Positions 47,801 to 58,900 of a DNA stretch of 64,000 nucleotides are shown here, one piece after another. The stretch's first letter is position 1, and each line of letters opens with the position of its first letter. The stretch is taken from contig JAJEKV010000110.1 of NCBI GenBank assembly GCA_021234155.1, positions 1,954,338 to 2,018,337 on the forward strand. Reading direction: 5' to 3'. The position numbers were made by a program, and so were the translations under genes. Under the pieces are notes generated by a model, which did no database searches, had not been told where the DNA came from, and saw only the letters and a list, made by a program, of their open reading frames with translations. Origin of the DNA: Isoetes taiwanensis. Lineage: Eukaryota > Streptophyta > Lycopodiopsida > Isoetales > Isoetaceae.

Positions 47801-48376
47801 TGCTACCTGCTCGCTCTTGATGCACTTGAACAGCCGTTTAGACGACATACACTGCATGATGGGAACAACTTCTTTACCTGTGATCTCAATGATCTTGCCG
47901 TCGGGTGTTGAGAAGGTCACCTTCCGCTTTCCACAATCAATAATGGCCCCTGTTGGTCCAAGATACTCCATTCCTATGATCAAGTCGTACTTGCCAATGC
48001 CCATTACTTCTGCCCCCATCTGGATATTAATCCCTGGCAAGTCGATGTCGAAGTTAATTCTCTTGCCTGCCGTCTGCCTTACTGCTCCACTTGCTAAGGC
48101 AACGGACCTTGGCTTTGACTTTAGTGGTTTCAACTTCAACATTTGAACCATTCTGGGGGATGCAAAGTTATGGCTACTTCCTGAGTCTATCAGGACTATG
48201 AAGGACTTGGCCTTGGCCTTCCCTACTGTGGAAATTACTTTATACTGGCTCTCTGCTTGCTCTGTATCTATTGCGGCAAAGATATGACACTCACCCTGAA
48301 TGTAGTCGCAGGCTACCTCGCCGTCATCGTCAGATAGAGTGTCCCAATCTCCCAACTCCGCTAGTGCTGCACTCAT
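44807..48376 (-). CDS. pol: Chromovirus (Ty3/gypsy) Pol polyprotein, 1189 codons open
   Basis: One uninterrupted frame encodes the polyprotein that copies and inserts the element. In order: aspartic protease near residue 64 (DSGSS), reverse transcriptase (residues about 270-460, [17 protein letters not shown], active site FFDDILVYS at 408-416), RNase H (about 555-670, TDAS, ELLAVV and DHQSL), and integrase. The integrase has the zinc-binding H-H-C-C (about 756, 763, 793, 796) and the core DFITG (D826), SDRDP (D887) and HPQTDGQTE (E923). A C-terminal chromodomain follows (about 1115-1170, [14 protein letters not shown]). The chromodomain places it among chromoviruses, which tend to target particular chromatin. 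It is in the same frame as gag, ten codons past the gag TGA. The first ATG is at 48374-48376; in a normal element it would be part of a gag-pol fusion. Open throughout, hence fairly young. Confidence 0.92.
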   Translation of the reverse strand: MSAALAELGDWDTLSDDDGEVACDYIQGECHIFAAIDTEQAESQYKVISTVGKAKAKSFIVLIDSGSSHNFASPRMVQMLKLKPLKSKPRSVALASGAVRQTAGKRINFDIDLPGINIQMGAEVMGIGKYDLIIGMEYLGPTGAIIDCGKRKVTFSTPDGKIIEITGKEVVPIMQCMSSKRLFKCIKSEQVAYIFKLEIDEPESEESKEDKVLSKLPKQIAKLITEFHDLLPDEIKQLPPYRGVECEIALEPGTKPTSKAPYRMTTQELTELKKQLQELLDLGFIRPSVSPFGAPILFVKKKDGSLRMCIDYRQLNKHTIKNKYALPRSDDLMDQLQGAKVFSKIDLRSGYHQIRIKEEDIHKTAFRTRYGHYEFTVMPFGLSNAPATFMRLMNDIFREFLDTFVIVFFDDILVYSRSLEEHVQHLTRVLEKLKRHQLYAKLSKCHFATEKVEYLGHVISAEGISTDPAKIEAVIQWPAPKNVHEVRSFLGLAGYYRKFVKNFAKIAAPLTDLTRAEKVKDWAEHWHKKAQAGFELLKEALTTAPVLTLPDPEKDKLVATDASKIATGAVLMQEERVVAYDSRKMNDAETRYPTHDQELLAVVRALRIWRHYLLGRKFQLDTDHQSLQYVFTQPHLNLRQRRWMEFLEEYDFDIVYKAGKLNVVADALSRHPLTTRVHCNAISTLSSDFGKKIEESLPTDVDFREVWASLSREARTDKERETFKHYKKEGNRLYHKNKLCVPESSGVRKLILHDTHNSPIAGHVGFMKIYFKVRSSYYWPGMKKQVAGYIRECQLCQQTKAEQLRIPGALEPLAVPNAKWEVISMDFITGLPRTVRGKDALMVVVDKLSKMAHFVLCRTTDTAMDTTKLFTKEIFRLHGMPREIISDRDPKFMSAFWQDLFATIQTKLSMSTAYHPQTDGQTERTNRILEDMLRNYVWNKQGIWEEFIHLVEFAYNSTKQESSQMSPFMINYGYQCVTPDTWHNPVSKVEVSQQMLSDMQQLVEEVRGYLLAARSRQKSIADKHRTVREFRVGDDVWLKIKVKQAKLRIGNCKKLAPRWAGPFRIIKRVGNQSYKLDLPAHLKIHKVFHVSLLKKHTPNPDEVLDTPTLLEMTEEQLEIVPELILDKAFKKTRRSEFLQYLVKWKHLPVEDATWVLKKDLVKQYPQFMEQWDGKVISEEIGSGMSICVD

Positions 48377-48406
48377 GACGTAGGGGCAGTTCGCTGTCCT
48401 ATGGCC

Positions 48407-49588
48407 TCACTTGAAGCAAAGCTGCTTTTCTATGCACTCCTGTCTCTTTTCCTTGGGCATAGCCTGCAAAAAGGATCGCACTGCTTTGGAGTAGTTTGAA
48501 CACTCTTGCTTGTCCTTGAAGGACACCTGCTTTTTCTCCTGCTGCTTCCCCTGGTTGCCACCATATGGGGCTCTAGCTGGGCCTGGGCTGGCTGCCCTAG
48601 GGCTATAACTCCCTGTTGCCTTACCTTTATCCTGGTAATACTGCTGCCTCTGCCCGCTATTCTGAGGTCCTGTTCCTTGCAAGCTTATTGCCTTGGACTC
48701 TGCTTCTGATACTGTCTTAGGATTTATTGCCCTTACAAGCTTGCGGATCTCCTCATTCAGGCCCTCAATGTAGCTCTCTACTGCATGCTTCTCACCCAAC
48801 TTTGGCACATACAGCCTCAGCCTCATGAATTCCTCTGTATACTTCTGGACTGATTTGTTGCCTTGCTGCAACCTGTAGAACTGTTGCATCATACTGGACT
48901 TGTGTTCCCTTGGGACGTAATGGCGCTTGAAGGCTTTAGCAAACTTTTTGAACCTGCAAGCATCCCTGCTCAAGCCGTGGGCCTTTGCATACCCCTTCCA
49001 CCAAATGCGTGCTACTCCTTTCAGGTTGGCTGTTGCTACCCTGCCTTTATCTTTATCCTTCATACCATAAGCGTTGCCATATTCACTCATCTCATCAAGC
49101 CAAGCTTCTGCCTCCATGCCTGACCTGTTCTCGCCTGAGAATTGCTCGAGCTTCCTGGCCTTCCAAACATTTCCCAATGCAGAGTCTACCTTCTTCTGGT
49201 AGTCAGAGGCTCTTGTGTCCCTTTGTCGTCCATCTGTGGTATCCCTCTGCCTTCCATCTGTAGTGACCCTCTGCCTTCCATCTGTTCGGTCTTGGGCCTG
49301 GTCTTCCTCTTCCTCGGAGTCGGAGTCTGAGTCCGAGCTTGAGTCGGAGGATTCCGAGCTGGAGGAGCTTCTCTTGCTTCTCTTCTTGTCTCTTCCTGTT
49401 TTTTGAGCTGATGCTTGCGGCAACTGAGCGTTGCCCACCGAACCCGCTCCTGCTTGCGCGGCCAGCAAAGCCTTAATCTGCTCAAGGTCCGTCCTCATCT
49501 GTGATATTTCCTCTTCTGGGGTTATGGGTCCAAATTCCTCGAACAGGTTCCTTGCCGGGGGTGGCCTGGGCGGACTCTGTTCTTCCAT
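48407..49588 (-). CDS. gag: Chromovirus Gag, ends at an in-frame TGA inside the zinc knuckle
   Basis: A 393-codon frame, starting at the ATG of MEEQSPPRPPPARN (an upstream GTG would add 17 codons). It has a Ser/Asp/Glu-rich low-complexity stretch (about residues 70-100), then the retrotransposon gag domain (WWKGYAKAHGL ... FKRHYVPREHKSSMMQQFYR ... SVQKYTEEFMRLRLYVPKLG) and a basic Gly/Pro-rich tail. Gag assembles the virus-like particle and packages RNA. The frame stops at TGA (48407-48409), directly after CFK and before GHRTANC, where a zinc-knuckle cysteine would be expected. Pol continues in the same frame. Whether the stop is a mutation or a read-through signal is discussed in the findings. 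Confidence 0.88.
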   Translation of the reverse strand: MEEQSPPRPPPARNLFEEFGPITPEEEISQMRTDLEQIKALLAAQAGAGSVGNAQLPQASAQKTGRDKKRSKRSSSSSESSDSSSDSDSDSEEEEDQAQDRTDGRQRVTTDGRQRDTTDGRQRDTRASDYQKKVDSALGNVWKARKLEQFSGENRSGMEAEAWLDEMSEYGNAYGMKDKDKGRVATANLKGVARIWWKGYAKAHGLSRDACRFKKFAKAFKRHYVPREHKSSMMQQFYRLQQGNKSVQKYTEEFMRLRLYVPKLGEKHAVESYIEGLNEEIRKLVRAINPKTVSEAESKAISLQGTGPQNSGQRQQYYQDKGKATGSYSPRAASPGPARAPYGGNQGKQQEKKQVSFKDKQECSNYSKAVRSFLQAMPKEKRQECIEKQLCFK

Positions 49589-49649
49589 ATGGTCTCGGCG
49601 TTGTCGTTCCCCTGAGCCTAGGCCTCTAGCTGCATACACAAGTAGTTCA

Positions 49650-50225
49650 TGGCTATATGGTTAGTTTTACTTGTTCCCTTGCATTATTTATGTTTGTTGG
49701 TATAGTTGGGGAACAAAATTCATCAACAAAACATTTAAAGTGCAAAAGAAATTATATTTATATTATATAATATTTTAGTACAAAATCTCCGGGATCAAGA
49801 GTCTACTAATCTTGAAATCGCCGATAAGATGGGTTGTCCTCGAGGAACTTTTTAACTTGGGCCCCTAAGGACGTTGGTCGACGTCCCGCCCTGCAAAGCC
49901 GTCACCAACTCTTCCACCCTGCGGTCGGAGGTGTAGGCCGCGGTTACCGCCAATCTTCCCTGCCGTCGGTGGGGCACGGCGAAGTCGAAGAGGTCAAGTG
50001 CCATTGCTCTCTTCACTAGGACAGCATAGTCGACATTTGCTGCTATTCGAGCATGCCTGCCGAAGCCTGAGAGTGCAATAAGCATGAACACTCCTTCTTC
50101 ACCTCGTGGGCTGAATTTGCGGTGTATCACCGCTATTCTCCCGTCCAGCAGCAGGGGCAGGTAGAAAATGGGTGCTGAATAGGTGGGGAATAAGAGGAGA
50201 AAGATTTATATATTTAGAGTCATGT
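49650..50225 (-). pseudogene. Orphan exon-like frame upstream of gag, unrecognised
   Basis: The minus strand from about 50160 to 49880 reads like real coding sequence (IAVIHRKFSPRGEEGVFMLI, VDYAVLVKRAMALDLFDF, TAAYTSDRRVEELVTALQ). After a one-base frame change it continues as AQVKKFLEDNPSYRRFQD and a stop near 49818. An acceptor-like 'cctattcag' precedes it near 50190. It is where a 5' LTR would be expected, so it may be host sequence joined by a deletion, or captured sequence. I do not recognise the family. Confidence 0.35.
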
Positions 50226-51035
50226 TTGAAATAATGGCGCATCTAGAAAGACTAACTAACTGGTGCCTTAAAGGAATCTATAATGACAATATTTCAGGTT
50301 GAAATTATTTAAATGGTTCCTCTGAAAGAATCTAGGATGACAATATGAAAGGCTGGGATTATTGAAATGGCAAAAGCAAATGATTTCAATATTTCAGGTT
50401 GAAATTATTAAAATGGTTCCCCTGAAAGAATCTAGATGACGATATGAAAGGTTGGGATTATTGAAATGGCAAAAGCAAATGATTTGCACGTAGCCAACTT
50501 ATGTTTAGAATATGGGGGACACAACAATTGTAACATGTTTGGTGAAAGTAGTCCTTATGGTTATTGCGAAGGAAGTTGTATTGAATATGCAATCTTAAAT
50601 AGACAATTTTAACGTCCATGGAGATTGCCATTTTTTTTTCCCCTGAAGATCCAATTTTGCTTGCTGTATATTACAACCCCCTTAGATATACAGATTATAT
50701 GATTCCTGTTAAGGGGCACTTAATTCTTACGGGGCAGTTTATCCTTAACGGAGCTTATGCACGCTAGATGCCAATGCTTGTAAATTACACAATCTCCTGT
50801 AATACAACATCCCTGAAATCAAAGTGAATACAAAAGAGTTGTCATGATCTTACATAGGAACAATCGAATGAAAACCGGGTGTTAGTAATGGATACAAAAT
50901 ATCACTTATCTCCCTCTTGGTATTTTAGTTTGGATACAAAATATCACTTATCTCCCCACGACAAACAATTCATGACTTCACAATAAGGTCACATGATCTT
51001 ACATAAAAAGGATTAAATCCAACAGTGCGGACCCG
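50226..51035. other. Intergenic with a local duplication
   Basis: 50290-50485 contains two copies, about 105 bp apart, of 'acaatatttcaggttgaaatt ... ggcaaaagcaaatgattt'. Another short repeat, 'ggatacaaaatatcacttat', occurs near 50892 and 50933. No gene is seen. Confidence 0.5.
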
Positions 51036-53438
51036 GTGGCCTCTCTTTATCAACAAATGGCCCGAGTTTTATTCCACATTCTCGCAATTATACACATCGG
51101 TCAAGGGAATCGTGGATCGGTTTCAAACTCTAAAATGGAGTATTGCACGCCTTACACCATTATACCAAACTTAGGCCTTAGTTTCTTCATGGTTAAAACC
51201 CCAAATAAGTCGGGTCTCGCCAATTTATTTGCACTTGATATTGGCAACATATCTTCTCGTGAACCACCATCGTGCACATGTTCCCTCTGTTACCGGAGAG
51301 AGTGTTCCCAAACACTGCACCCAAACGGACCAATATTAGCATACGAAATGGTAATAAGGAAAGGGCGTCCGGGTAAGCAATGGAAAACTCGGCTCATCGC
51401 CCTTCACCCTTTATTTTCAAAGAAGAATATATTTATCTTAACCCGGGCACACAATCTGAGATCAATGGGTAGATACATGTTTGATAAGAGCTTCGGATCT
51501 AAGTCGAGATGTTTAATGAACTCCAAGCACCTAGTCTAGAACTCAAATACACATTGAGAAGCTTAACAATAATGGGCGATATTTTCAAGCGAATGAATAA
51601 ATATGGCCTCATACGCGTCGACCATACACTTTACCAAATCCAGATCATAATATGAAGCAACAAAATAGGCCATACAACCACTATCTGCCATATGCAATAA
51701 TAAAGGTTAAATATCTGAGCATACTCTGGAGCCTTATTGGGCTTAGTAAGTTAACAACATGAAATAAACTATGTAAAACCACAAGGCCAACAATATTTAG
51801 GCTATTATACTTAACCCAATATGCAGATGTACTGCCATTAGGCAGCACAGTCTAAACTATTATGAGCGCATAAGCGTTGCAGTCAGACAATCTGACTCAG
51901 ATCGCTCACATGGTTCAAATCACCAGGGGTAAATACTGGCAGAAGTTAAGCCAGATGTACCTTAGCATCAGATAAGATAAACAATTATCCTGCCTACATA
52001 ATCTACAGAATGAAGTTCGGGTACAAATGAAGTTCGGGTACAGGATACCAAAAACCGTATTTATGAGACGCCATACACAATTTCGGATGCTAACCCATTA
52101 TAAACAGCATTATTTTGTACCAGCTTTAGCCTGATGCCAACAGTAATAGCCAAGCATAGAATCTAAAAGCATGTGCTGAACCTTTAAAGTAAAGAGAGCA
52201 GTGCTAGGGGCAATCTATTAATTCCTATAACACATCCAGAAATCATCATAAGTTAATCCTGAGAGGCTAAAAGAAGCTAAATAGAAGAAAGAGAGAACCG
52301 ATAAGCAAGGCTTCTATTGATTTATACAGGGGGATCTTCCCGTTTATATCAGACATATTAATCAGCATAATCATTTCTTGGCATAAATTCCCTTGCCAAG
52401 ATAATATCTTCTAGAATATCAAAGCTTCATATACCAACCTGTATGGAGTCGCTCCCAGCAACAACTTTTTGTTTTTGAGCATTCTGTATTTCGGCCAGCA
52501 TACAAGATCTCAGCCAAGATTATGTTTGTATGCTTCATTCGTCAGTCATAGACTACATCAGGAGCACCGAGGGCCATAGATCTTTGCTGCAAAGCTATGG
52601 GCTACATAAAATAGGGCATCGGGCTGCTCCAAATTTGAACCGGACCCTTATAGATCAGAGCTATGCTTTGATTTTCGAATTTGCCTCTATCTTCAGATCT
52701 CCATTTGCAGATGCTATTTCAGATCCACAACAACGGATCAACATAAAAAGGGCAAGTGAAAAGTGGCGCCATTTGCCGCTCCAGAGCCAAAAATAGAGCC
52801 CAAATATCATTAAGCCCTGTTGTTCTACCATTGTCCTGCTTTTTATATAACGAAAATGTATTGCTTGCTTGCATCTCTTAATCAACTGCACAAAAAACGT
52901 TAGCTACTATACACCTCTGCTAATTCTTGATCTGCACTTATGGGTGGCAGTGAGTATCAAGCCGGCATTTTGGTTAGAGAAAAAGTAGTTGGGAGTCAAA
53001 AGTAATGAGAATACAGACCTGTATCATTACTTGATGGGATTTTTATTACTTGATGGGGGTAATATGACGTTTGAAAAGCAAGCAATGCTAAAGATCCAAG
53101 GAGATTCAGCACATGCAGGCCATATCATTCTAATCTGGTAATAAGTTGTTCTTCGATCTTCAAGGTTAGAGCAAGTAGAAATGCAGATGGAAGCATGAAT
53201 AATAGTTACAAATATAAATTAGGCCGCATCATTTCAAACACTGAAACATGCCCAAGAATGCATTCATTGATATAAGTGAGACTCCAATAACAATGCATGC
53301 ATTGATATGACTGAGACTTCGATAATTCAGCCAACTGGTCTACAACTAAATGACAATGCAAGGTTTGCTAAATTAGGTGCTTGCAAAGAAAAGAGACTTT
53401 AGTTAAATAACATGCAAAAATAACTGTTGTATCTTGAC
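51036..53438. other. No supported gene
   Basis: A 167-codon plus-strand frame (51036-51539) is open but has no recognisable motif and no flanking splice or regulatory signals, so it is not called. The rest is AT-rich with no identifiable feature apart from short direct repeats such as 'aatgaagttcgggtaca' (about 52009-52043). Confidence 0.35.
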
Positions 53439-54915
53439 TTACTTTTCCATGGGAAATCTGTGGCGACCGGACTCCAAGGATGTAGAGTGGAAAATCCTGA
53501 TTGAATTTTTGTTGGTGGCCCTTGGACCATTTGTAATCAAAAAATGATATGCTTCAAGAGTTCTCTTCCAATATAGGTACTTGTTAGATATTCGATTCAC
53601 ATACTTCTCCACTGTGCCAGCCATATCTTGAATGCCTAAGTCCTGCACAAATGTCATATTTGCGTATATCAATGAGAAGGCATGGATTCTGCAAGCATAT
53701 CCCTCATTTGCTTTAAATTTGAGCTCAGTTTAACAACTTCCTATTTTCAAACAAATTTAGAAGAGAGATGTTTGCTATAAGATGCAAGAATTAGAAGCAT
53801 TCGGAAAACAAAAGGTGGCCTGTGTTATCTTTTTTGTGAAGCTGATGCTACTGAAGTGAAAGAGAAACAGAAACGTTTGTAGGAATGGGTTAAGCAACTG
53901 GAAGTTAAAATCAAAGAATAGCAGTGATACTACTTCTAGGAAAAGGAGAAAGCATGTACAAAATCTAAGTAAAACCGAAATTCCAGAAAATGGAAGTACT
54001 TGCCCAACAGCGAAGAACAATCCATGTACAAAGTAGTGGTCTTCTTACGAATTTTGAGAATGTATCATTTGAACCTTTGCTACTCTAGCCTGATTGATTG
54101 CTAGCCGAGCAGAAAACGTCTTGATGGAATCACCTGATAAACATGTTAGAAAAATACTTCCGCAGCCTTCAAAATGTAGCCACATTGTAATATACCATGT
54201 AAAGGGTCTATTAACCATAGACAGCGGCAGCTCCACCTTAAATCCAGAAATCTTGCATGAAATTTTTAAGTCAAACGTAGAACAAAAAGTATTGTAAAGC
54301 AAATGCAAAGAAACGAACCTTGTGATGTGGCTATCCAATGAATCTGGTTTTCTTCCTTAAAGATTATCTCTAGTTACAAACAATGGAAAACCTTCAGCAG
54401 ATTGGTAAGCTTAAAAACACGGTGAGTGAGTAAAAGATTTACTCTTATTTCACTTGAATTCTGGTGCCCACTGCATTTCGAATATCCTCAAGTGTCTTTC
54501 TAGTTCGACTTTGAACAGATCCAGATGTCTTGTACTTCCAGGTATTGCTGGTACTACAAAGAAAAAAGGGAGAAACGGAGTACATGAGCTTCAGAAATGA
54601 GGAGAAACGGAGTACATGAGCTTCAGAAATGAGGAGAAAAGAGCACCAATTCAAGATTTATTAAGAAGCTCACATTTGTCCGAAGCTCCCTTACCTTTCG
54701 AAGATTTCACGTTCTTTTCAGAAGAAGTAACTGTTGCCTGTAAGAATTGTAAGAATGGGAAAAAATTTAGATTGATAATATTGCCTTTGTAAACGAATGC
54801 CAGAATAACGTACCCCTGTGGCACACATGTTTGATGCTAATAGGACGGAATGCAGCCGACGCCATAGCCACAACAGTCCTAAGGCGGGATACAAACCTTT
54901 GTAGGCAGGAGCCAT
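53439..54915 (-). CDS. Candidate multi-exon gene, partial and unrecognised
   Basis: Several minus-strand blocks look like true exons. One of about 185 bases (53457-53642) follows the acceptor 'tttgtgcag' and ends at the donor GTAAGT; it encodes DLGIQDMAGTVEKYVNRISN and then KYLYWKRTLEAYHFLI. Another (about 54053-54140) follows 'ttatcag', encodes SIKTFSARLAINQARVAKVQ and ends at GTAAGA. Blocks near 54465-54556 (acceptor ctttgtag; HLDLFKVELERHLRIFEMQW) and 54695-54740 (ends GTAAGG) could precede them. A start at MASAAFRPISIKHVCHR (about 54875) is phase-compatible with the next two blocks. The phases between the middle and last blocks do not join, so an exon is missing or the gene is broken. Function unknown. 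Confidence 0.35.
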
Positions 54916-55080
54916 AGCCGGTCCGAAGTACGAAATTCAAATAGCAAGTGGAAAGAGACGAAATTCAAAAATAGTCCCGGAAGGGGACTCGCAAGCGGTA
55001 AGGGAACGCCGCATCCGGGGTTACATGCGGCGCTCCCGGCACAACTTCCAACACCTTCCCAAAATAAAGAAGAAGATTGG

Positions 55081-55980
55081 GTGGATGTGACATCAGTAGG
55101 TAGTCTTGTGAATGGCACGAAGGATCAAATTCAGATTGAGTTCTTGGATGAGGAACTTGATCTAAATAGCGGTTTGAAGGACAGCAAAGGATTTCCAATC
55201 ATTCCTACTTATGGCAGGCCGGATGGATATCTTGCTGCCCTTAGAGGAGCTGTCAAGGGAGATATGTATCGTTCAATCCAAATGACCAGGAGCGTAGAAG
55301 GTAATGATCTGACCGAGGCTCTTGAGTTCCAAAGTCATTTTGCTAAGGCTGTTATAGCTACATTAGATGAAAGATTCAAAGACCATGAGACTTTGTCATG
55401 CTTTAAAATATTTTCACCTGCTCATGTGCCAAGTGCAACAAAGAAAATGAAAGAATTTGGGCTGAATGAGGCTAATATCTTGCTGAAATTCTATGGAGAA
55501 CCCCGTCAGGTTGGAGGGCTCAAATTTGATGGTTTTATAAATGCAGATAAGTTTATGTCTGAATTCAGGAAGTTTAAGATGCAAGCAAGTACAGAATGGA
55601 AGGGAAAAAGCTTTTTGGGTGCCTGGTCGATCATTCTTTCCCAAAAAATATTGAGGGAGGACAAGTATACTGAAATGGTGAAGCTTGCAACAGTTGGTTT
55701 GGTTCAATGCTCAAGCACGGCAATTTGTGAAAGAGGATTTAGCCAGATGAATCATATCAAAGACAAATTTCGCAATAGGCTGAAAGTAGAGGGGGCTGAT
55801 TCGCTCATGAGAGTTGCAATTGAAGGTCCTTCCATGGAAGTCATTGAGGATTTTAATTTTGATGGAGCTTATCAGGTTTGGAAATCTGGTGCAAAATATC
55901 GTCATATCTTTTCTAGGAATTCAAGTTCCAAAGTAACACACATAAATGTGGAGGAGACCGAGGATGATGAATTTGGTTGA
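55081..55980 (+). CDS. hAT-type transposase C-terminal ORF (ZNF862-like), 299 codons open
   Basis: An uninterrupted frame ending TGA at 55978-55980. It opens at a GTG and the frame continues upstream without an ATG; the first internal ATG is MYRSIQMTRS near 55264. Helical segments with FQSHFAKAVIATLDERFKDH and LSCFKIFSPAHVPSATKKMK precede the hAT dimerisation signature STAICERGFSQMNHIKDKFR, followed by an acidic C-terminus (EETEDDEFG). Zinc-finger-protein-862-like plant proteins have this C-terminal organisation. No BED zinc finger or catalytic core is encoded nearby, so it is either the last exon of a longer gene or a truncated transposase. Lack of stops over 299 codons suggests youth or constraint. 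Confidence 0.65.
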   Translation: MDVTSVGSLVNGTKDQIQIEFLDEELDLNSGLKDSKGFPIIPTYGRPDGYLAALRGAVKGDMYRSIQMTRSVEGNDLTEALEFQSHFAKAVIATLDERFKDHETLSCFKIFSPAHVPSATKKMKEFGLNEANILLKFYGEPRQVGGLKFDGFINADKFMSEFRKFKMQASTEWKGKSFLGAWSIILSQKILREDKYTEMVKLATVGLVQCSSTAICERGFSQMNHIKDKFRNRLKVEGADSLMRVAIEGPSMEVIEDFNFDGAYQVWKSGAKYRHIFSRNSSSKVTHINVEETEDDEFG

Positions 55981-58900
55981 TGAACCTATTCTTTTTGGAG
56001 ACTCTTATATCTATGTATCAGCTTTAGTCTTATAACAGGTGCAATAATGTCTTATGTGCAATTTTCCTGATCTAAACTCTTGTAGTATTTATATCATATT
56101 TTAAGTTTAAGTACCTTGTCTTTGCTCTATTATACATCATTTTGTCTTTTTATCTATCAATTTACATGTTGTTTCACTTGTTGCAAGAAAATTGGACATG
56201 CTGTTGTGATTTCTTGTAGGAAACAAACTTGGCATTATGATATATTACAGGAAATTTACATGGTCTTCCCATTCTTTGTAGGAAATTGTAGGTCGAGATT
56301 GTGAATTAGAAGGTTAATATAGGCAACCGTAGGAAAATTTGTAGTCTAACATTAAAAAGTTTCCCGAACGGAGGTTCCATCCCCTGCCCTCCGCTGTTCG
56401 ATCCCCTGCCCTAAGTAGGAAGTAGGAAAAGGTAACTAATACAAGACCTGCTTCAAATAGCAAAGGAAATCCTGCTTCAGTATAAGAGAAAGTAAAGCCC
56501 TTTTAGTGGGCTTTTCGGGAGGCCCACTTGACAACACGTAAAATCAACACCAGGCAATTTCATTGTGTTTCATCAGACTAGACTGCCATTACCTTAACAT
56601 GTACAAGAATTTGGCGTCGGCGGAGCCGGCACTGTGTATGTTTCTGGGAGTTGAATCCTTTAACATGAGCCCGTGGTGCAGAAGCTACTACTTAGTGTAG
56701 ATCCCCCAAAAAGGGAAAAGAGATGATTCAAAACTAGAAAGACAAAAAATGAAGAAACTTGAAGGCCATTTTTTTAGTCAAACTCGCCTTCTCTGTGTCT
56801 GGCAACTTAGATATGCTCTGATTTTATCTTTTCAACAAAAACAATTGCCTCATTTCCAATTGATGGTATTTTGCCATGGCGTAGGCACCATTTGTACACG
56901 CGCCGCAAATGCCGTTTCTCCATCGGCCGTTCTTAGCCCCCCGAAGCCAAAAGCTACTATTTCGACCATGCGAGCAAGACACAAAAAAGGAACGCTCGTC
57001 CGGACCATAGAGAAAAAAATTCAACTCCCCTCTTTCCCCGTCCACCTACGCCCAAATCTTAGGAAAGAGATATTTTCTGGGTAATAAGCTTCATCGAGGT
57101 GTAGCACCTAATTTAAACTTCTCTTTCCCTTAAACTCAACGCCTAGAAATCTAAATTTCCAATTTAACACATCATTAGCATTCTTGGGCTAATGTCCCGA
57201 CAAACACAAAATTCGAATTTCTTCAACCATGATAACCCCAAAAAAGAAATAAGAAAAAATATATTAGGTTGAATCTCGTTCTGGAAGTTTTCTAGATGCC
57301 ACCTGGACGCCGCCATTCAACATGCAGGGCCTAGAATCTACCATAACCGACCTCTTCCAAGCTCAGGCCACGCATTTCGCATTTGACACCCTGCATTTGC
57401 TGTTAGATTTTTTTGCGGTGGTGATTTGAGTGCCGGATTTGTGCATTTCTGCTTTGCTGCTTGCTCAGTTCAAAATGTGTCATTTTTTCTTGCTACATTG
57501 TCGTTTCTGAGACTGCCAGACTCTTGTATTGGCGGATTATTCTCCAATTAATAATATCTGTCGATCTTGAGTTTCGATTCGTTTGTATTGCTGGTCTGTT
57601 TGATGAATCTTGTCCTAAATTTGGTAGATTCTGCTTCAGGTTCTTGCTCTATCTATAGTTTCTTGCCCGTATTTGTTTGTTGGAGCAGAAATAACATCTC
57701 TGTCTGGGGTCTGAGTTCAGGAAATTGGAAGGTTTCATTGCATCCGAATTGGCCGATTTTTTAAATTTTCGCCCTGTTTTTGCCCTCACTATTCAAGCAT
57801 AGTTACAGAGTTTCCTTTTGCATTTGCGGACTTAGTGATCCCAATGTTCGCTCAGTTCCCCTTGAATGAATAAGAAAAAAAGTGGACATGATTTCAGGGA
57901 TAGAGGGAACACGTGAGCAATGGATAATCAAGGATGAAAGAGGGCAAATTCTCATGACATTAATTTAGCTGGCTCAATCCCTGATGCAACAAGGCGTACT
58001 AACGCAAGCCCACCTTCAACCAGCTCAATAAGATTTGGCAGTGACATGACAGTGACAAAAACAGTGAGATTATTCTGCAATACGGCTGACTTTGACATAT
58101 TTACAAATGTGCTGCCCTCAGGCTTAATAAAGTTAGCATACTTTAGAAACCTGTCCGTGGCAGGCTCCTATCACAAAAGGTCGTGCTGTTTTGGAGATAA
58201 TTGCTTCCTTCACTTTTTCTACAAATCCTGTCAGAATGTGTCATGGAATGTTCAGAAGAATTCATTTGAAGGGTGATCTGCAGATATTTTTCCCATTGCA
58301 AGTACCTGGCCACAATGTAACACTTTCTTAATGAGAAGGAATCCCTTCATTCCATTAAGCTCAGCAATTTCTTCTAAGGTGAATTTCGTGCTTGAGTTGT
58401 GCAAAATCAGATAGATAGGTTAAAAACTTGAAACATCTGCATAAGCGATATAGGTTAAAAACTTGAGTTGCAAGGCTATATAAAACATTACTAAGGAAGG
58501 TTAAGGAAGGTTGGAACCTCGGTAAGAAGAATAGCGAAGAGCAATCCCAGCCTGGACCCTAGGAAACGGAGCTCCATCTGCCTGGTCATCATAGGTTCGT
58601 CATGCTTACGGATCAATTTCATGGCAACCATGGCGCAGGCTATATAGCATACAAGAGATGATACATGAGATAATATTGAAACCATATAAGCATCCTTGGT
58701 TTTGTTATCAGGACTCTGCCTTTTTCCTTTTGCCTTGCAAAAATTGTAAACGAATTCTTTCTAAGAATGTCACATTAATCTTACCCGATAACTAAGAGAC
58801 TTACTCTTGCCGCTGCAACTCGGGCCCTGTAGAATCAATTAGGGAAAAGTGGAACGGTTTGAAGATTTTGGCGTCGAATTTCTGATCGCAAAATGTAGCA

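Noticed and set aside
51036-51539. 167-codon plus-strand frame
   Set aside because: Open but motif-free, with unremarkable composition; I could not tie it to organelle or transposon genes.
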